Source: Cloeon dipterum
Taxonomy: Eukaryota > Arthropoda > Insecta > Ephemeroptera > Baetidae
Direction: 5' to 3'
NCBI RefSeq assembly: GCF_949628265.1
Contig: NC_088789.1
Location: 22,623,883-22,687,882 of the forward strand
DNA length: 64,000 nucleotides
Position numbers and translations under genes: made by a program. Under the pieces are notes generated by a model, which worked only from the letters and a program-made list of their open reading frames with translations, was not told the origin of the DNA and ran no database searches. Of the stretch, positions 10,945 through 23,100 are shown one piece after another (within the stretch, counting starts at the first letter, position 1; each line of letters begins with the position of its first letter).

Positions 10945-10963
10945 AATAAACTGACTATTTATT
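10945..10963. terminator. Facing poly(A) signals of Gemin7 and OATP A
   Basis: AATAAA for Gemin7 is at 10945-10950 on the plus strand. AATAAA for OATP A is at 10963-10958 on the minus strand, only 7 nt away. The stop codons (10922 and 11053) are 130 nt apart. Cleavage 10-30 nt past each signal would make the two 3' UTRs overlap. Confidence 0.7.
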
Positions 10964-11052
10964 GTGCCAACCTGAGATCCTCGCGTTTCAAATGCTTCAC
11001 CGCATTTTACTCATAAACGATAAAAACAAAGTGTAACAAAAAAGGTTGAGTG

Positions 11053-14000
11053 CTATGCCTTTCGGTGAATTTGTCTCTTGTGCTGCGGCTGCTCCTCTTC
11101 CTCTTCTCCGTATAAATCCAGATCTCTCCCCATGTAACACACCACCACGTCGAGCACCACAGCTATGCTCGTTATTGCTGTTGAAACAGAAATTGTTATG
11201 AAATTGTTTGCATTACAATATTTCCAAAATTATCTCTTTGTAAATATGTAAAAATAAATAATAATTCCTAGTTGAATCAGAAATATTTTACCTGCTGCGC
11301 CGACGTTCATGTAATATCTGTAGAAGGACCTTTGATAAAGGGCGCAGTTGCCCTTCTTGCCGCACGACTGGTCCCAAATCAAACAGGAAGCGTCTATCAA
11401 ACGAGAATTCAGACTTCTTTGTCACGTGAATAATCACTCGTTATTTACCAATTAGAGCTCCGAATATAATCGGCCCTGGGATAAATGCAAAAAGGCTGAT
11501 CACCACCAACGCCAGACCTTGTGCGAACGCCTTGTCTATGGGATCTACGCATCTGAAGTGGCAAATTTAGATTGGGACAAAATAAAACATACCGTCTGTT
11601 ACAACATATTATACATACATTAAAGTGGAATGATACTGGGCAACAATTGAAAATTATCTAAATTGTTGGATGCCTTAAACAATTGACCGATAAACAATTT
11701 GTTCAACAATTTGCAATAGTAAAAAAATGACCTTCCTACAGTAAAAATTCAAATTTTGCCAATTTTCTCCAAAATTTACAGTGCTTGAACATATTTTCTT
11801 GGCATATTCCGATTCCTCTCGTCGAGATCTGTCCAACGGTGTATGCCACTTATTGGGGAAACTCTTGGTTTTGAAATTAAATCGGATATCAAGTAAAGAG
11901 ACAGCCATTACCATTTGAAAAGCACGGTAACTTTCCAGTTGATTTTCTCAAAAAATTAAAGTGCTCCTTAGGTCAATTTAGGCTTTAACTGAATCCTAAG
12001 GGATGAGTTTATGCATTGGCAACAAGCATTTTCCAGGCTTTTCCAGTATCATTCCTCTTTAAGCTCAATCCTGAGTTAAAATGAGAATCAAATCAGGGTA
12101 ACGATATGAAAAAGAGTGTTATTCAGTAAAGGGAAGAAGCCAATAATTCACAATTATTTTTTAATCAAATCATAAATTTAGTAAATTATTAAAGCATACT
12201 ACTTGGATGTAAAATTTTTACTTTAACATATAAAACAAAAAATTTTTCCTAACAATTAATAAGAGTAAATTAAAAATTAAACTGCGAAATATTTTGGTTC
12301 TTACCTGAAATTGACTAGAATATTTCCGACCTTGCCTGAACTTCCGATCATGTGCATGATGTAGGTTCCAATGAGGAACCAAAGGAACATGTTGGGGCAC
12401 TCGGGAATGCACGTTCCTTCGGTTGCCAGCAAATCGCCGAAACTTTCAGAATCTGTAAACTGCTTTAAAAAACTGGACGCGGCGCACGAGCATTGGGAAA
12501 AGGTCTGAAAATCACGAGGGTTTAATAAAAATCCCATAAAAAACTAAAATCTGAGTGTCAACTCACAACATTCCGATTTGTTCCCTCTGGCCCCTCGAAT
12601 ATATTTTGGCAGCCAGCATGGCAGGCTGAGAAAAAGGTGGTTTCGTTTATGCAAATCGGCGAGAAATGCAGGTTGTCGGGGCAGCTGCACGCCGCGTTGC
12701 ACTCGGAAGTCAGATTGAACGGCCTGAAATGCGACGAGAGGTTAATATTATCCACCACCCAGATTAATTTTGTTTTTGTTTACTCACTCGCCAAATGTAT
12801 TGAAGCCTTGGACTAAGACGTCCGGGCAGCCGATAAAAATGAATGAAATTTCTGCTAAAATGTACGTGAGACCGGTAACCACGTTCCAGCCGAGGACGTA
12901 TTTAGCCCTTGGCTGGAATTTTGAAATGACGTATCCGGACACGAGGAAGCCGAGGGTCATCGCGAGCAGCCCAGATGTGCCTTGAAACAAAATTGAGATA
13001 AAGATAGGATTAATCGAGCTGTATTGTAAAGTATTAGCAAAATGACTGAGCCAAATGTTTTTCTATTGGTCAATGAAGCTTTGAAATTTAGATATTTTTT
13101 ATAAATAAATGTACACGTGTGTTTTGATGAAAATGGCACATTCGAAAAAATTTAAGTTTCAATCTAAATTGCCATTTTGAAATGCACAAGCTAAAATGTT
13201 TTTCAACCATCACGGGAACAAAATTTGTTGACTAGAATACCGATCAAAATTCTATACTAAATAGATCATGAGAAAAATTTCCCAACGCAAAACAATAATT
13301 ATGCACTTTTCCTTGGACTTAATGCTTATAAAATGGCTTTGGTCGATTTTTAGACACCTCTAGAAAGTATATGCAGTTTTAGACCGTTTCAGGTGTGGTT
13401 TAAATTTCTTAAAATTGCATTATTCTTGCTCATTTGATTGGCTAAAACCTCAGAAAAAAAATCAATCGTCTTGATTTCACATCCCCTATGGTCAGAAATA
13501 AAATAATTAAAGTATTATATAAGAGAATAACAATTAAATAATTTAGAATTATTTCAATACTTCCCTCATAGAGCATATTTTAAAGCTGAATTAATTTCCA
13601 ACATATCTTGAGCCATTATTTGTAAATTAAATTCATTAACATGTGGAATTATAACCAAAAATATTTTTAACTGTTAAAGAGGCTGACGTACCTGCAAGTA
13701 TTCCGGCGTTGGCAGCCGTTTTGTTGTACTGCACTTCCATGTACTTGGTGACATAGGTGATGTAACCCGAAGCCCCAAGAATGTAAAAAGTGGAAGACGC
13801 AATGTTTGTCATCAGCAGCTTGTTGCTTAAAATCCGCTTCAGAGCCCTCGGGAATTCTGCGCAGTTAGCAAACGACTGTCAAAAATCAAAATAAAACAAG
13901 AAAGTTGTCGCATCACCTTTGAAACCTGGTTTCTCGGGCTCTCGCTGTGTCAGCAGGGGCGCCTGCAGCTTGCTGCCCTTCTTGCTCGCCTTGGGCGGCA

Positions 14001-16240
14001 GTTCGTGCGGGAAAAGTGAGATCAGCACCGCGAACACGAGCATCATGACGCCGAGGAAGATCCAGCCGAGCCACCAGGCGCCCAGCCAGCGCGGGTCCGA
14101 CATGCTGATGGTCGGCGTCACGAACGGGTCGATGTAGATGTTCAGGCAGCCGAACGCGATGACGAAGCCGAACGCCGGGCCCAGGGTACGCAGAGCCAGG
14201 GTCAAACCTAAATTTATACAAATCAGTTAAAATATGATGACAGAATTTATTTTAAAAATTATTAAATAAATAATATTAAAAGGGTGGTGTCAGCAAAATC
14301 TGGCTTATTTGTGGTGAAAATTGAAAAACGCGAGAAATGCAAAAACAGCATACCGTTTAACTCCCCCTAACGAGCCAAAAAGGTTTCAGGGAGGCAAATC
14401 TCTACCCTTTTCATCCCTCATCCACCCTTCGTCTTAAAGGAATTAATTAATTTTTACAGCGCTTTTTGCACTGTAGCAGGCCTTGAATGCTTGAAATCCC
14501 CTTAAAAAGGACTAGGAAGATCAGAAAAATGAGATCTCATTACCCATCAATTTATGTTTGGAGCTAGTCCAAAAGGACGTAGTTTCAAATAAATTAACTC
14601 CAAATTCGATGAAAGTGACAAGAAAAAAAGTTGACTCAAATTTGGTGTCTTTCACTAAACATTTTTCTACAACAAGCATATTTTTTTTTAATGTTCATTC
14701 ATTAGGTGCAAGTAAAACATTTATTTTTTTCTGATCAGAGAAAGCACATGAAAAAATATCTTAGAATTTAAAATATTTAATTATACTGCAGAAAAAATGA
14801 TTATTCTAAAACGAGCAAAATATTTTTAGGACAAATTTGGGCTTGGCTAAAAATCAACTTAAAAAATAATAGCTCATAAGGTCAAAAACTATAATATAAA
14901 ATAAATTTTAATCACTTATTATCGTACCTAAAAAGAGCGGCGTTTTCGCTTTGCCCGCATTGTCGTCGAGGTAGATTTGTCCGAGGGCCCAGTAGAGCGT
15001 GGAGCCGATGCCGAGCACAAACTGCGAGAGGAAGACAAGCAGGATGGGCACAAGCGAATAATTGCCGTCAGTGCTGTTGTTCTCGTCCTCGGAGGTGCAA
15101 CTCTGCTCGATCTGCGTTTGTCGCTCGGAGAACGCGGTGCCGCAGATGGGGCTGGTCAGCGCGATGATGCTGCTCTGCAGGTACGTATTGTTCACCTCGC
15201 CGTGGAACTCCTTGGTCAGCGCCAGGGCCGACCTGCCGGGCCCGTAGACCAGGTGCGGCAAGGCCAGGATGAAGCACGACAAAGCCGAGATGGCCACCCC
15301 AGCCGCGATCCAGCGCGGACGGTTGCCGCGGCCCCCAAAGTAGGTCAAGACCAGTGACAAAAGGATCTGGCTGATCTCGTTGCCGCTCAGCATCAGCCCT
15401 GCCATTCAGTTCACGTTGTAGATAAACCATTGTATGATTGAACATCAGCTCAAATTAATTCTAGTGTTGAATAAATTAATTTTCAAACGACAAAAAGGTT
15501 ATTTTCAAAATGATTATTTTCGTTCAACTCAGTTTGTTGTATTATTTGTAATCTTTTATAAATTTAAAATTTTATGCAAGAAAGGGAATTTTTAAATTAA
15601 GACTAATCAAAAAGTTTTAGTGTAAGTAAGATAATTAAATTTAAAATAGAATTAGATTTTTTCACAATATTATTTATTTTTAATCTTTTGATTTTAAATT
15701 AAATTGTAAAAAACAAACAAATAAATATTATTTATGTTAATGTTCCATGTTTGGATGAATTTTTGAATTATTATTCAATGCTGGCTGTACATCTTGAAAA
15801 TAATTCTATTTTATCCAGTTTTTTTTTAAATAAATATTTTACAACTCAAAAAATTTTAAGATATTTTCAAATAGTTCTGATTTTGCGGGCTATTGATATT
15901 ATGATAAATGGTTACATAATCTATTTGTTGGATCGTCTGATTTTGCAGCGAAAAAAGATAAAAATTATCTTGTAAATCAAAGTGCGATTTGAGGACATCA
16001 CAGAAAAATAGTATAAAATAGACAACGCAATTAAATAAAAAAGTTACCGGTCGTCTTGCTGGGGATCTTGAACCTCCTCTCCATGGTGGTGAGTGTGGCC
16101 ACGAAGTAAACGTAGGACATGGTCTGGACAGTGCCCAGGAGGCCGAAGACCACCAAAAAAGTTTTAGTGGTGGCGAACCCTTGCAACCATCGCGGTCTGC
16201 AGAACCACCAACCGCAAGAAGTGGCATGTTGCGCCGGCAT
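11053..16240 (-). CDS. Oatp: Organic anion transporting polypeptide A (10 coding exons, 666 aa)
   Basis: Exons are 16240-16048, 15398-14928, 14207-13917, 13856-13692, 12980-12788, 12723-12567, 12504-12305, 11552-11449, 11393-11292 and 11177-11053, 2001 nt with matching phases. The ATG at 16240 is the first in frame after a TAG. This is an SLCO/OATP solute carrier of the plasma membrane with 12 expected membrane segments, moving amphipathic organic anions (hormones, conjugates, xenobiotics). Diagnostic parts are the N-terminal RPRWLQ and ERRFKIPSKTTG, the OATP signature DPRWLGAWWLGW at about residues 259-270, and a Kazal-like cysteine-rich loop from about residue 446 (CNAAC-x-C ... SACHAGC). 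It ends in a charged tail with EEEEE. Exon 2 (471 nt) corresponds to exons 2 and 3 of genes B and C, so one intron is absent. Intron 7 holds a MITE. Substrate is not predictable. Confidence 0.95.
11624..12058 (+). mobile_element. MITE R1, TTAA-flanked, in OATP A intron 7
   Basis: A 435-bp element bounded by TTAA on both sides (11620-11623 and 12059-12062). Its imperfect terminal inverted repeats read AGTGGAATGATACTGG and AGAGGAATGATACTGG. No transposase is present. Full copies are at 47045-47478 (same orientation) and 49497-49921 (inverted). TTAA target duplication is typical of piggyBac-type elements, but the tips are not a classic piggyBac sequence. Confidence 0.85.
13090..13480. repeat. 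Diverged R5 repeat in OATP A intron 4
   Basis: Aligns loosely with 3200-3490 and 8345-8655 (shared AAATTTCCCAA, TTATGCACTTTTCCTTGGA-like and CTTAAAATTGCAT words). It is non-coding and lies in the intron between OATP A exons 5 and 4. Confidence 0.4.
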
Positions 16241-16956
16241 CCCCTAAAATCTGCGAGCAAATCTCAATTAAAGTGCGCGGAAGCGATGGAATGCGAGGCC
16301 CGCGTGTTGATAAGCTCGAGGCAAAGGCTAAAAATCAATAATTGAACAAAGGCGCTGATGGTACGGGTGGATTGTTTGTATGCTTTCGACAGAGTCCGTC
16401 ATTCTACTGATAAACTCAACACGATGAGTGTCATGTGTGCTCTTGAATCGCACATTTCTATATTAATTACGCATCAAATACTGGATGGTTGATTGAAAAC
16501 ACATATTCAAACAGTGTAAACGTTGACTGACATGAAGGAATCAATCCCTTTAAGTAAATATTTTTTAATATATGATAAAAATTATAATTTGCGAAGCAAT
16601 AATATTGCTTAGTTAAGCTTATAATAATATCAAATAATTTCTTCACAACAAATTGTTTTGAAAAAGGGAGAAATGAAATGAATAAAAAATGAAGGTGTGC
16701 TCCAAGGAATTTAACAAAATTTGAAAATTATTGACCCTATAATATTTTCTTTCAATTCTGTTTCTGGGGGTGTGGAAAAAATAATTTGTGTATTTGCAGG
16801 TGAAAAAGCTTACTTTAAAAGGTGTCGTCAGAGTTGGGGCAGCGATAAAGAGAGCAGAGAATGCAGCTCCGCGCGAATCAAGACCACTCAACGTCGGACG
16901 ACCGCGGCTGATACTGAGCGAGTGTGCCAAATGACCGACCCATCGCTAATGATATA
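16241..16956 (-). promoter_or_regulatory. Putative OATP A promoter and 5' UTR region
   Basis: The minus strand has an initiator CTCAGTAT at 16918-16911 and TATATC at 16956-16951, about 40 nt upstream. A good donor (GTAAGC, 16813-16808) and an acceptor just before 16250 suggest a 5' UTR intron of about 560 nt. GATA-type sites TGATAAGC (16318-16325) and AGATAAGC (17020-17027) are compatible with gut or renal-tubule expression. All of this is motif-based. OATP B has the same initiator word. Confidence 0.4.
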
Positions 16957-18299
16957 AAGACTTGTCTTTTATGACGCTTATAGACAAGCACACACGAGAG
17001 ATTTGTTCGCTAATAGAATAGATAAGCTGCGCGTGCATGCAGTCGCTTTGGGAACATTATTTTATTATATTCGGTTGCACGCTGTTATCGCTCCCTTCGA
17101 TTATCAACGTCTACAATCTTGGATTTCTAAATTTAGTTTATACACAAATGTGGGTTACCCAACACCAACGAATTATGTAACTCTTTGATGTATAATTATT
17201 TGCTTCTCAGGTTGTCTGATTTGAGCCACTTAATTTTTTTAATTTTGAAAACCTTTTAAACCTGATAAAAATGAGTCTATGATATTTATCAAACATTATT
17301 GCTACAAGATCGTATAAAATTGTTAGAGCACCTTTTTGTTCAGAAAAATTCGTTTCATAAAAATCATGAATTAAAGTAAAAAGGTTACCATTTACTGCAG
17401 CATAAATTAGAACGTCTAAAACAATATTAAAAATAATTTCAAACCTTTCTCTCCACTAGGATACAGAGACTTCAACATTTAATTGAATTAGTGATAATGT
17501 TCTATTCTAAATACTAATTTAACAAAATATACGCAAGCCATTTTATGAAAAATTTTACGAATGGCTTTTAAAGATGGAATAACAAAGCAAAGTGAATAAA
17601 TTCTTATGGAAGAAAAAGTTAAATAACACACGCTTTTGTACTGTACAGCAGATGTTTTGGCCCGCAGGCCTCATAAGCTTAGAAGCCAATCGTCGATTTA
17701 CATTTTAGCTTAACTCACTTTTATCTTTAGGAGCCTGCCATGGAAGACTTAGAATTAAAAATTAATTAGGCCAATGTCTGCATGTTTTCTAATTTTTACG
17801 AGTTTAAGTTTATGGTCTTCCGCTGAAACTACTAATCCGATATATTGGCTTTTTATCTCTCCCTTTAAGAACTATTTTTACTAGGTGGGATCTTTGAATT
17901 TAATAAAAGCTGTACAGAAATATTTGAAAAATCCTTTTTCTTTAATTTATTGAAATACTCTCTAAAAAATGGTAATAGCTGAAATTTTCCCAGATTACCG
18001 TTAAAATTTGCGAGAAGATCAACTCGAAAGTTTGTACTTTATTTAAAAGCACTATCTCTTTAAGGAAAATCAGGATTTATGTTGACAAAAGGGTGTCATA
18101 ATCCAATTCGCACACCGTTAGACAGGAAACCAAATAGAGAGAAAAATAATTTCATTTTTTCAAAATTAATCGGCAAAATCTAAATTGCACAATCATGAAA
18201 GACACACATATAAACTGATGTTAATTTAAACAAACAATAAAGTCAATGAATTTCTTTCGTTATAGCCGTTATATCCAACAATGCAAAGTGTTCTTTACG
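16957..18299. other. AT-rich intergenic DNA upstream of OATP A
   Basis: Apart from the GATA-type word near 17020, I see no gene, RNA or clear repeat here. Open frames are short and lack splice or family support. Confidence 0.5.
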
Positions 18300-19260
18300 T
18301 TCTTTATATTGTTGGTCTCGGTTGGCTTGTAAAGCGGGCGTTCCCATGATTCCATCAATTCCTATTGATATCCATCAGCATTCGCATACACAGCAAATAT
18401 GTACCTCGGTCAGTCTAGTATTTAACAAAGGAAAGAGCGCACGCATCGAGCGCTGTACGAGTGTCTGGAGCCAAAATAATTGGAATTCAGAAAAATATCT
18501 TCACCCTGATCCGCTTTATTTGCCTCGGTTTCCATGGTGTTTTCGCCGTTTCAGCCTGGCAGCTCTTATTGTCGGGTCGAGAAAAATACCGTCATTGTAT
18601 TTGTAGGCCTCATTCATTCTTTGAAATGCGCGGAAAATTCCGCTGAAAAGCAGCTGCATCGATTCGGGGCGGAAGAGTCGCGCTGTGTTTGGTTTGAGTC
18701 GAGATTCGTCGTGCCGGCCGCGGCGGCGGGTTGCCGGCCGAGCCTTACACTTATTGATTTTCTGCCTCATCCGCAGCCGCTCGGGCGAATAAGAAGGAAA
18801 ATCTGGGAAAGGGTTTGGCTTTCCGAGTAATCGCGGGCGCGGATCGACCAATGCGGTCTGCCGGGCGGACTAAGCTCAAATCCGACGAGTGCTAATCCGG
18901 GCGCAGATTGAGGATTGGCTCATCTCGGCAGCCAATGTGCGCCTGGATCAACGCAACCCGCATGAGCCGGGCCTCCGCGCGCGTTCTCCGCGAACGCCCG
19001 CCCGGCGAATCGATAAAAGAAAAGTGGAAGCGGCGAACGCGCGCACATAGGGGTGTAGCTGCACGCCGCTCTCGGCTCTCGGCGCGGGGGCTGATCGCCC
19101 TCCACCCACCTACCCCTTTGTCACCGCCGCCGCCGCTTGGATGCTGGATGCTGCCCAATTCCAGCTCCTCCACCGGCTTACGGCCAAATTTATGGAGGAT
19201 TTGTTCTCCACGGTGAACGAGCAGCCGACGAATTTCCTTAGGAATCCATCCCTCACGCCT
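18300..19260. other. GC- and CpG-rich island between OATP A and OATP B
   Basis: About 1 kb is markedly richer in G, C and CpG than its flanks, with words such as CGCGCG and GCCGCCGCCGC. Open frames occur on both strands, as expected from GC-rich DNA lacking stop codons, and none matches a family I know. It resembles the islands of the right half of the window and may be regulatory DNA. Confidence 0.45.
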
Positions 19261-19749
19261 TATTAACTATGATATCTGAATTCCTCAGTTTTTTTATTAC
19301 ATCAGTCGGTAATTCTTTCAAATTCAGGCGGAGCTTGAAAATCTTAAAATTTAATAAATAAAAGATTTTGTTTGAATTCTTGATATCCCTCTTTTTTAAG
19401 AAATTTACAAAGAGTTTATTCACACTCCGTTTTTTAAAAAATATTTAAAAAATCTTGAATAATTTGTCACCTCTGCAATGGTTAACCAGAACTGAAGCCT
19501 TTTGTCACCAACAGACAAGTAAAAACAAACAGCATCACTCGAGTGTGACGATCGAACGGCTGTATTGCCTAATTCATTTTACACTTTACCATTTCTGGAA
19601 TACCATTTGATAAAAACACTAACTTTTTATGTCAAACATGTTTTATTCTTTTTTACATTTTTAAAAAAATGTAAAAATTGTACACTTTCGTGGTAGATAA
19701 ATTGTTCATTCAACCAGCACTGCTTTCGATGTAAAACCCCCCAACACGA

Positions 19750-20025
19750 TTTAAGCTACAAAGAAGTTTTGTCAATGTCTTAAAAACACCAGTCTTGAAA
19801 AGGATCGCGTTATTTGTTGTAAAACCGCTAACCCATTTGATAAACGTATCTTTTCACCAAGGGAGATTCCCTGAAAACATGAAATTGTCCAAAACTATCC
19901 CAGTTTTTAAGAAAGAGGATAAAGATGATCCAACTAATTACAGACCAATATCAATAAGAGCGTCATCCATTTACAAAATTTCCAAAAGTCTTTCTTGCAC
20001 GCCTCAAAAATGTAAAGATTGACTT
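19750..20025 (+). pseudogene. LINE reverse-transcriptase fragment (CR1-like)
   Basis: The plus strand encodes a scrap of the reverse-transcriptase N-terminal region: a leucine/isoleucine stretch, GRFPENMKLSKTIPVFKK and NYRPISI, the conserved segment of non-LTR reverse transcriptases. It ends soon after and lacks the catalytic FADD-type motif. It is an inactive fragment between OATP A and OATP B. Confidence 0.75.
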
Positions 20026-20149
20026 AAAAAAAATAAAAATCTCTTAACTAAAACTAATAAAAGGAACATAAGAACTGAGCATTAAGCACCATTATAGTGA
20101 TGGTCAAAATTGCCAGATTTCATCGTCTGTGGAATTGTCCTATTGAGAT

Positions 20150-23100
20150 TTAGATTTCCCTAACAAAGGACACTTGATTATGTTCATCACGTGAGAATCC
20201 ATTTTCACGGGACTCGTTCTGTTCGACTTGGGAGTTTCTAGTGTCAGCGGCAAATTCTTCAAGTTCGGCGGAGCCGTCACTGTCAGTCAACGCATGTCCA
20301 AGTACTTCGTTTCTATTTTGATCCCCGTCGACTGATTTGTCATCTTCTTCCTCGTCATCAAAAATTTTCACATCCTCCACGTTGCAAAACACGAAGAAGT
20401 CGAAGATGAGTTGCAACATCAGAAATACTACAAAAAGATCAAATTAATATTTAAAATTGTAAGACATAAGAAAGCTCTTCTACCTATCACCAAACTGTAA
20501 AAGCTATATCTCATGTCCTCGGTGTGGTGGAGCCAGCAATTTCCAAGTCCTGAGCATGTCTTCTCCCACATGATGCATGTTCCGTCTGTAAAAAATTATG
20601 GTCAAATTAACAGCCACGACTGAAACTATCGCTACTAACCGATTAATTTGCCAAAGGCATAAGGTGCTAGGGTCATCGGTAGGATGTGTATAAGCGCTAT
20701 CACCAAGCTGAGGGCCATTTCCTTGTCTCGCGCTTTAACGCATCTGCAAAATTAACACACGCATTTCTGAATTTCTGGAAGCTTTCATGTGCAGATTAAT
20801 TAAGTAATTACCAAACGTTTCTTTACATTCTAAATATATTATCCATGCTGACTTAATTAAAATGGAGCTCAAAATAAAAACTGTACCTCAGTATAGTCAA
20901 CGTTTGGCCGGTCCTGGAAGAACTGGTCACAAATGCAATAGCAGCTGTGAGCCATAAGTTCAGCATCCACTTGTCCTCACAGTCTGGTCGGCACAATCCT
21001 GGAGAAACTGTGTGTTCGAGTTCAATCTCAGCCGAGGGTTGAGTTACTAGATTGAAGCACTGCGTGTACTCCTGAAGCAAAAAAGGTTTATTGCGATGCC
21101 AAAAGGCTATAAGTATTAGGTCCCTCAGGTGGTACAAAATCTAGAACTACAGAAACGTGAAATTAAAACCAAATATATCCAATTTTTAGTATCCAGAGGG
21201 AAAACATCCCCCTATTTTAACAATTGCAGCACGTTTAGCAATTCCAAAGATCACTTGAAAATTTATTGCAATAAAATTGATCTCACCTTGATCTTTTCTC
21301 CTTCAGTCACGAAATCTCGGCAGCCGGCGTGGCAGGCCGAAACGAAACTGGTTTGGTTAGCCTCGTGGCACACCGGAGAAAATTTCACGAAGTCGCAATT
21401 ACATTCAGCGAGGTATGGATTTCGTCTGTCGACGCCAAACAGCCATGATTAAAAAACCAGTCTGCAGCAGGCAACGCTGCTACGCTTCGCAGGTTGCATA
21501 TTTATTTTTTTTATGCTTACGAGTGTGAATCGATCTTCTGCATCTGCAAGTCTGTTTGATGGCAGCCCAGAGAGGGATAGACGGAAGAAGCAACCAAGGA
21601 AAACGCAGTCGCCATCATGCCCCAGAGAGCAACAAAGCGGGCGCTAGGCTTGAATGTGGACATTACTAGCCCGGAAAGTATAACGCTAATCATTGAGGGT
21701 AGACTTGTCGAAATCACTGTAATTACAAATTAGACCGGATTAAGATCCGATTTGACTTTGAAATTTTTAAGAAAGAACAACGCGTTGTAAAAATTTCTTA
21801 CTATAGTAAAAACCGGCATTTTCAGCAGGGATCCTGTACTGAGCTTCATAATTTTTTACCATGTACGACGCAGGAACTAGAATTCCGCTCACATACAAGA
21901 CCATGGATAGCATGCTATACAAGGCGGCTTTGTTGGAGAGTAATCGTTTGAGAGTTTTCCAAAAGTCTGAAAGAAAAATATTGTTCGAGTTACTCAATCA
22001 GCAATGAAGGAAACCAATATTGAAATCAATACACCAGTTGTATATTAGCCATTAGTGTTTGAAGCCATCAACAGATAGCGCCACCGTATACTTTCATAAT
22101 AAATTTAATTTTAAGGCACTTCCGCTGCGATTTAAGACTCAATCCTGCCACTGTGCATTCTTCACTTAATATTTTTTCTTTTGACGTGCTGAAAACCAAA
22201 TTCGGTTGAGCCAAAATCGCCGTGCAGTTTTGAAAAAAAAATTTTGAAATAAAAAATCTTTTCCAACGTTTCTGCGACAAATGGCTTGACTGATTTTGTT
22301 TTCCAGAACGTTAAAAGAAAAAATATTGAGTGAAGGATGTACAGCGTCAGGATTGAGTCTGAAATCGTAGCGGAAGTGCCTTAAAACTAAATTTAATATG
22401 AAAGTACACGGTGGCGCCATCTGTTGGCGGCTTTGAACACTGATGGCTTATGCAACTGGTGAATTTACAGCAAAGAAAACTCGCAACTCTCTCAGAGTTG
22501 AACCATCAAGGATATAGAGGTTGAAAGAAAATAATTAAAAATGTCAAAGTGCAGTTGGCTGGAGTTTTAGGATTTTTTTTGTGCACAGCAATGCTTACCC
22601 TTAAGGTTTCTTTCCTCTGACGCTTCGGCCGTATCTCTGCTCTCAACTAAGACATTCTGTTGTCGTCCGGCCATGGTGGGCAAAGTCTCTGGGAACATGG
22701 AGATTAGCACGGCGACGAAAAGCAAGGAGAAGCCAAGAATAAGCCATCCCATCCACCAGGCACCGATCCACCGCGAGTCCGAAGGGGTGATGATTGGCGT
22801 TAGTTCTAGGCTGACGAACGTGCTTAAGCAGAATTTGGTGATAATGCCTCCAAGCATTGGTGCGGCTGGTCTCACAGCGTTAGTGATTGCTACAAAATAA
22901 TGGGTTAAACGCTTTTCAAATTGAGACACATCATATCATTTACCGAGTAATATTGGCAACGTGGCTTTTTCGCAATTGTCGTCCAAATACGAGTTGCCTA
23001 GGGTGTAGAGAGAAAAGCTGCCAAGCCCATTGATAAACTGTGCGAGGAAAAAGACATGCAATGGTGTGATCCAGCCACCGGAATCTTGCGAGTCTGAACT

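Noticed and set aside
18516..19216. Overlapping frames of about 100 codons on both strands
   Set aside because: Typical by-product of a GC-rich island; no frame has splice or family support.
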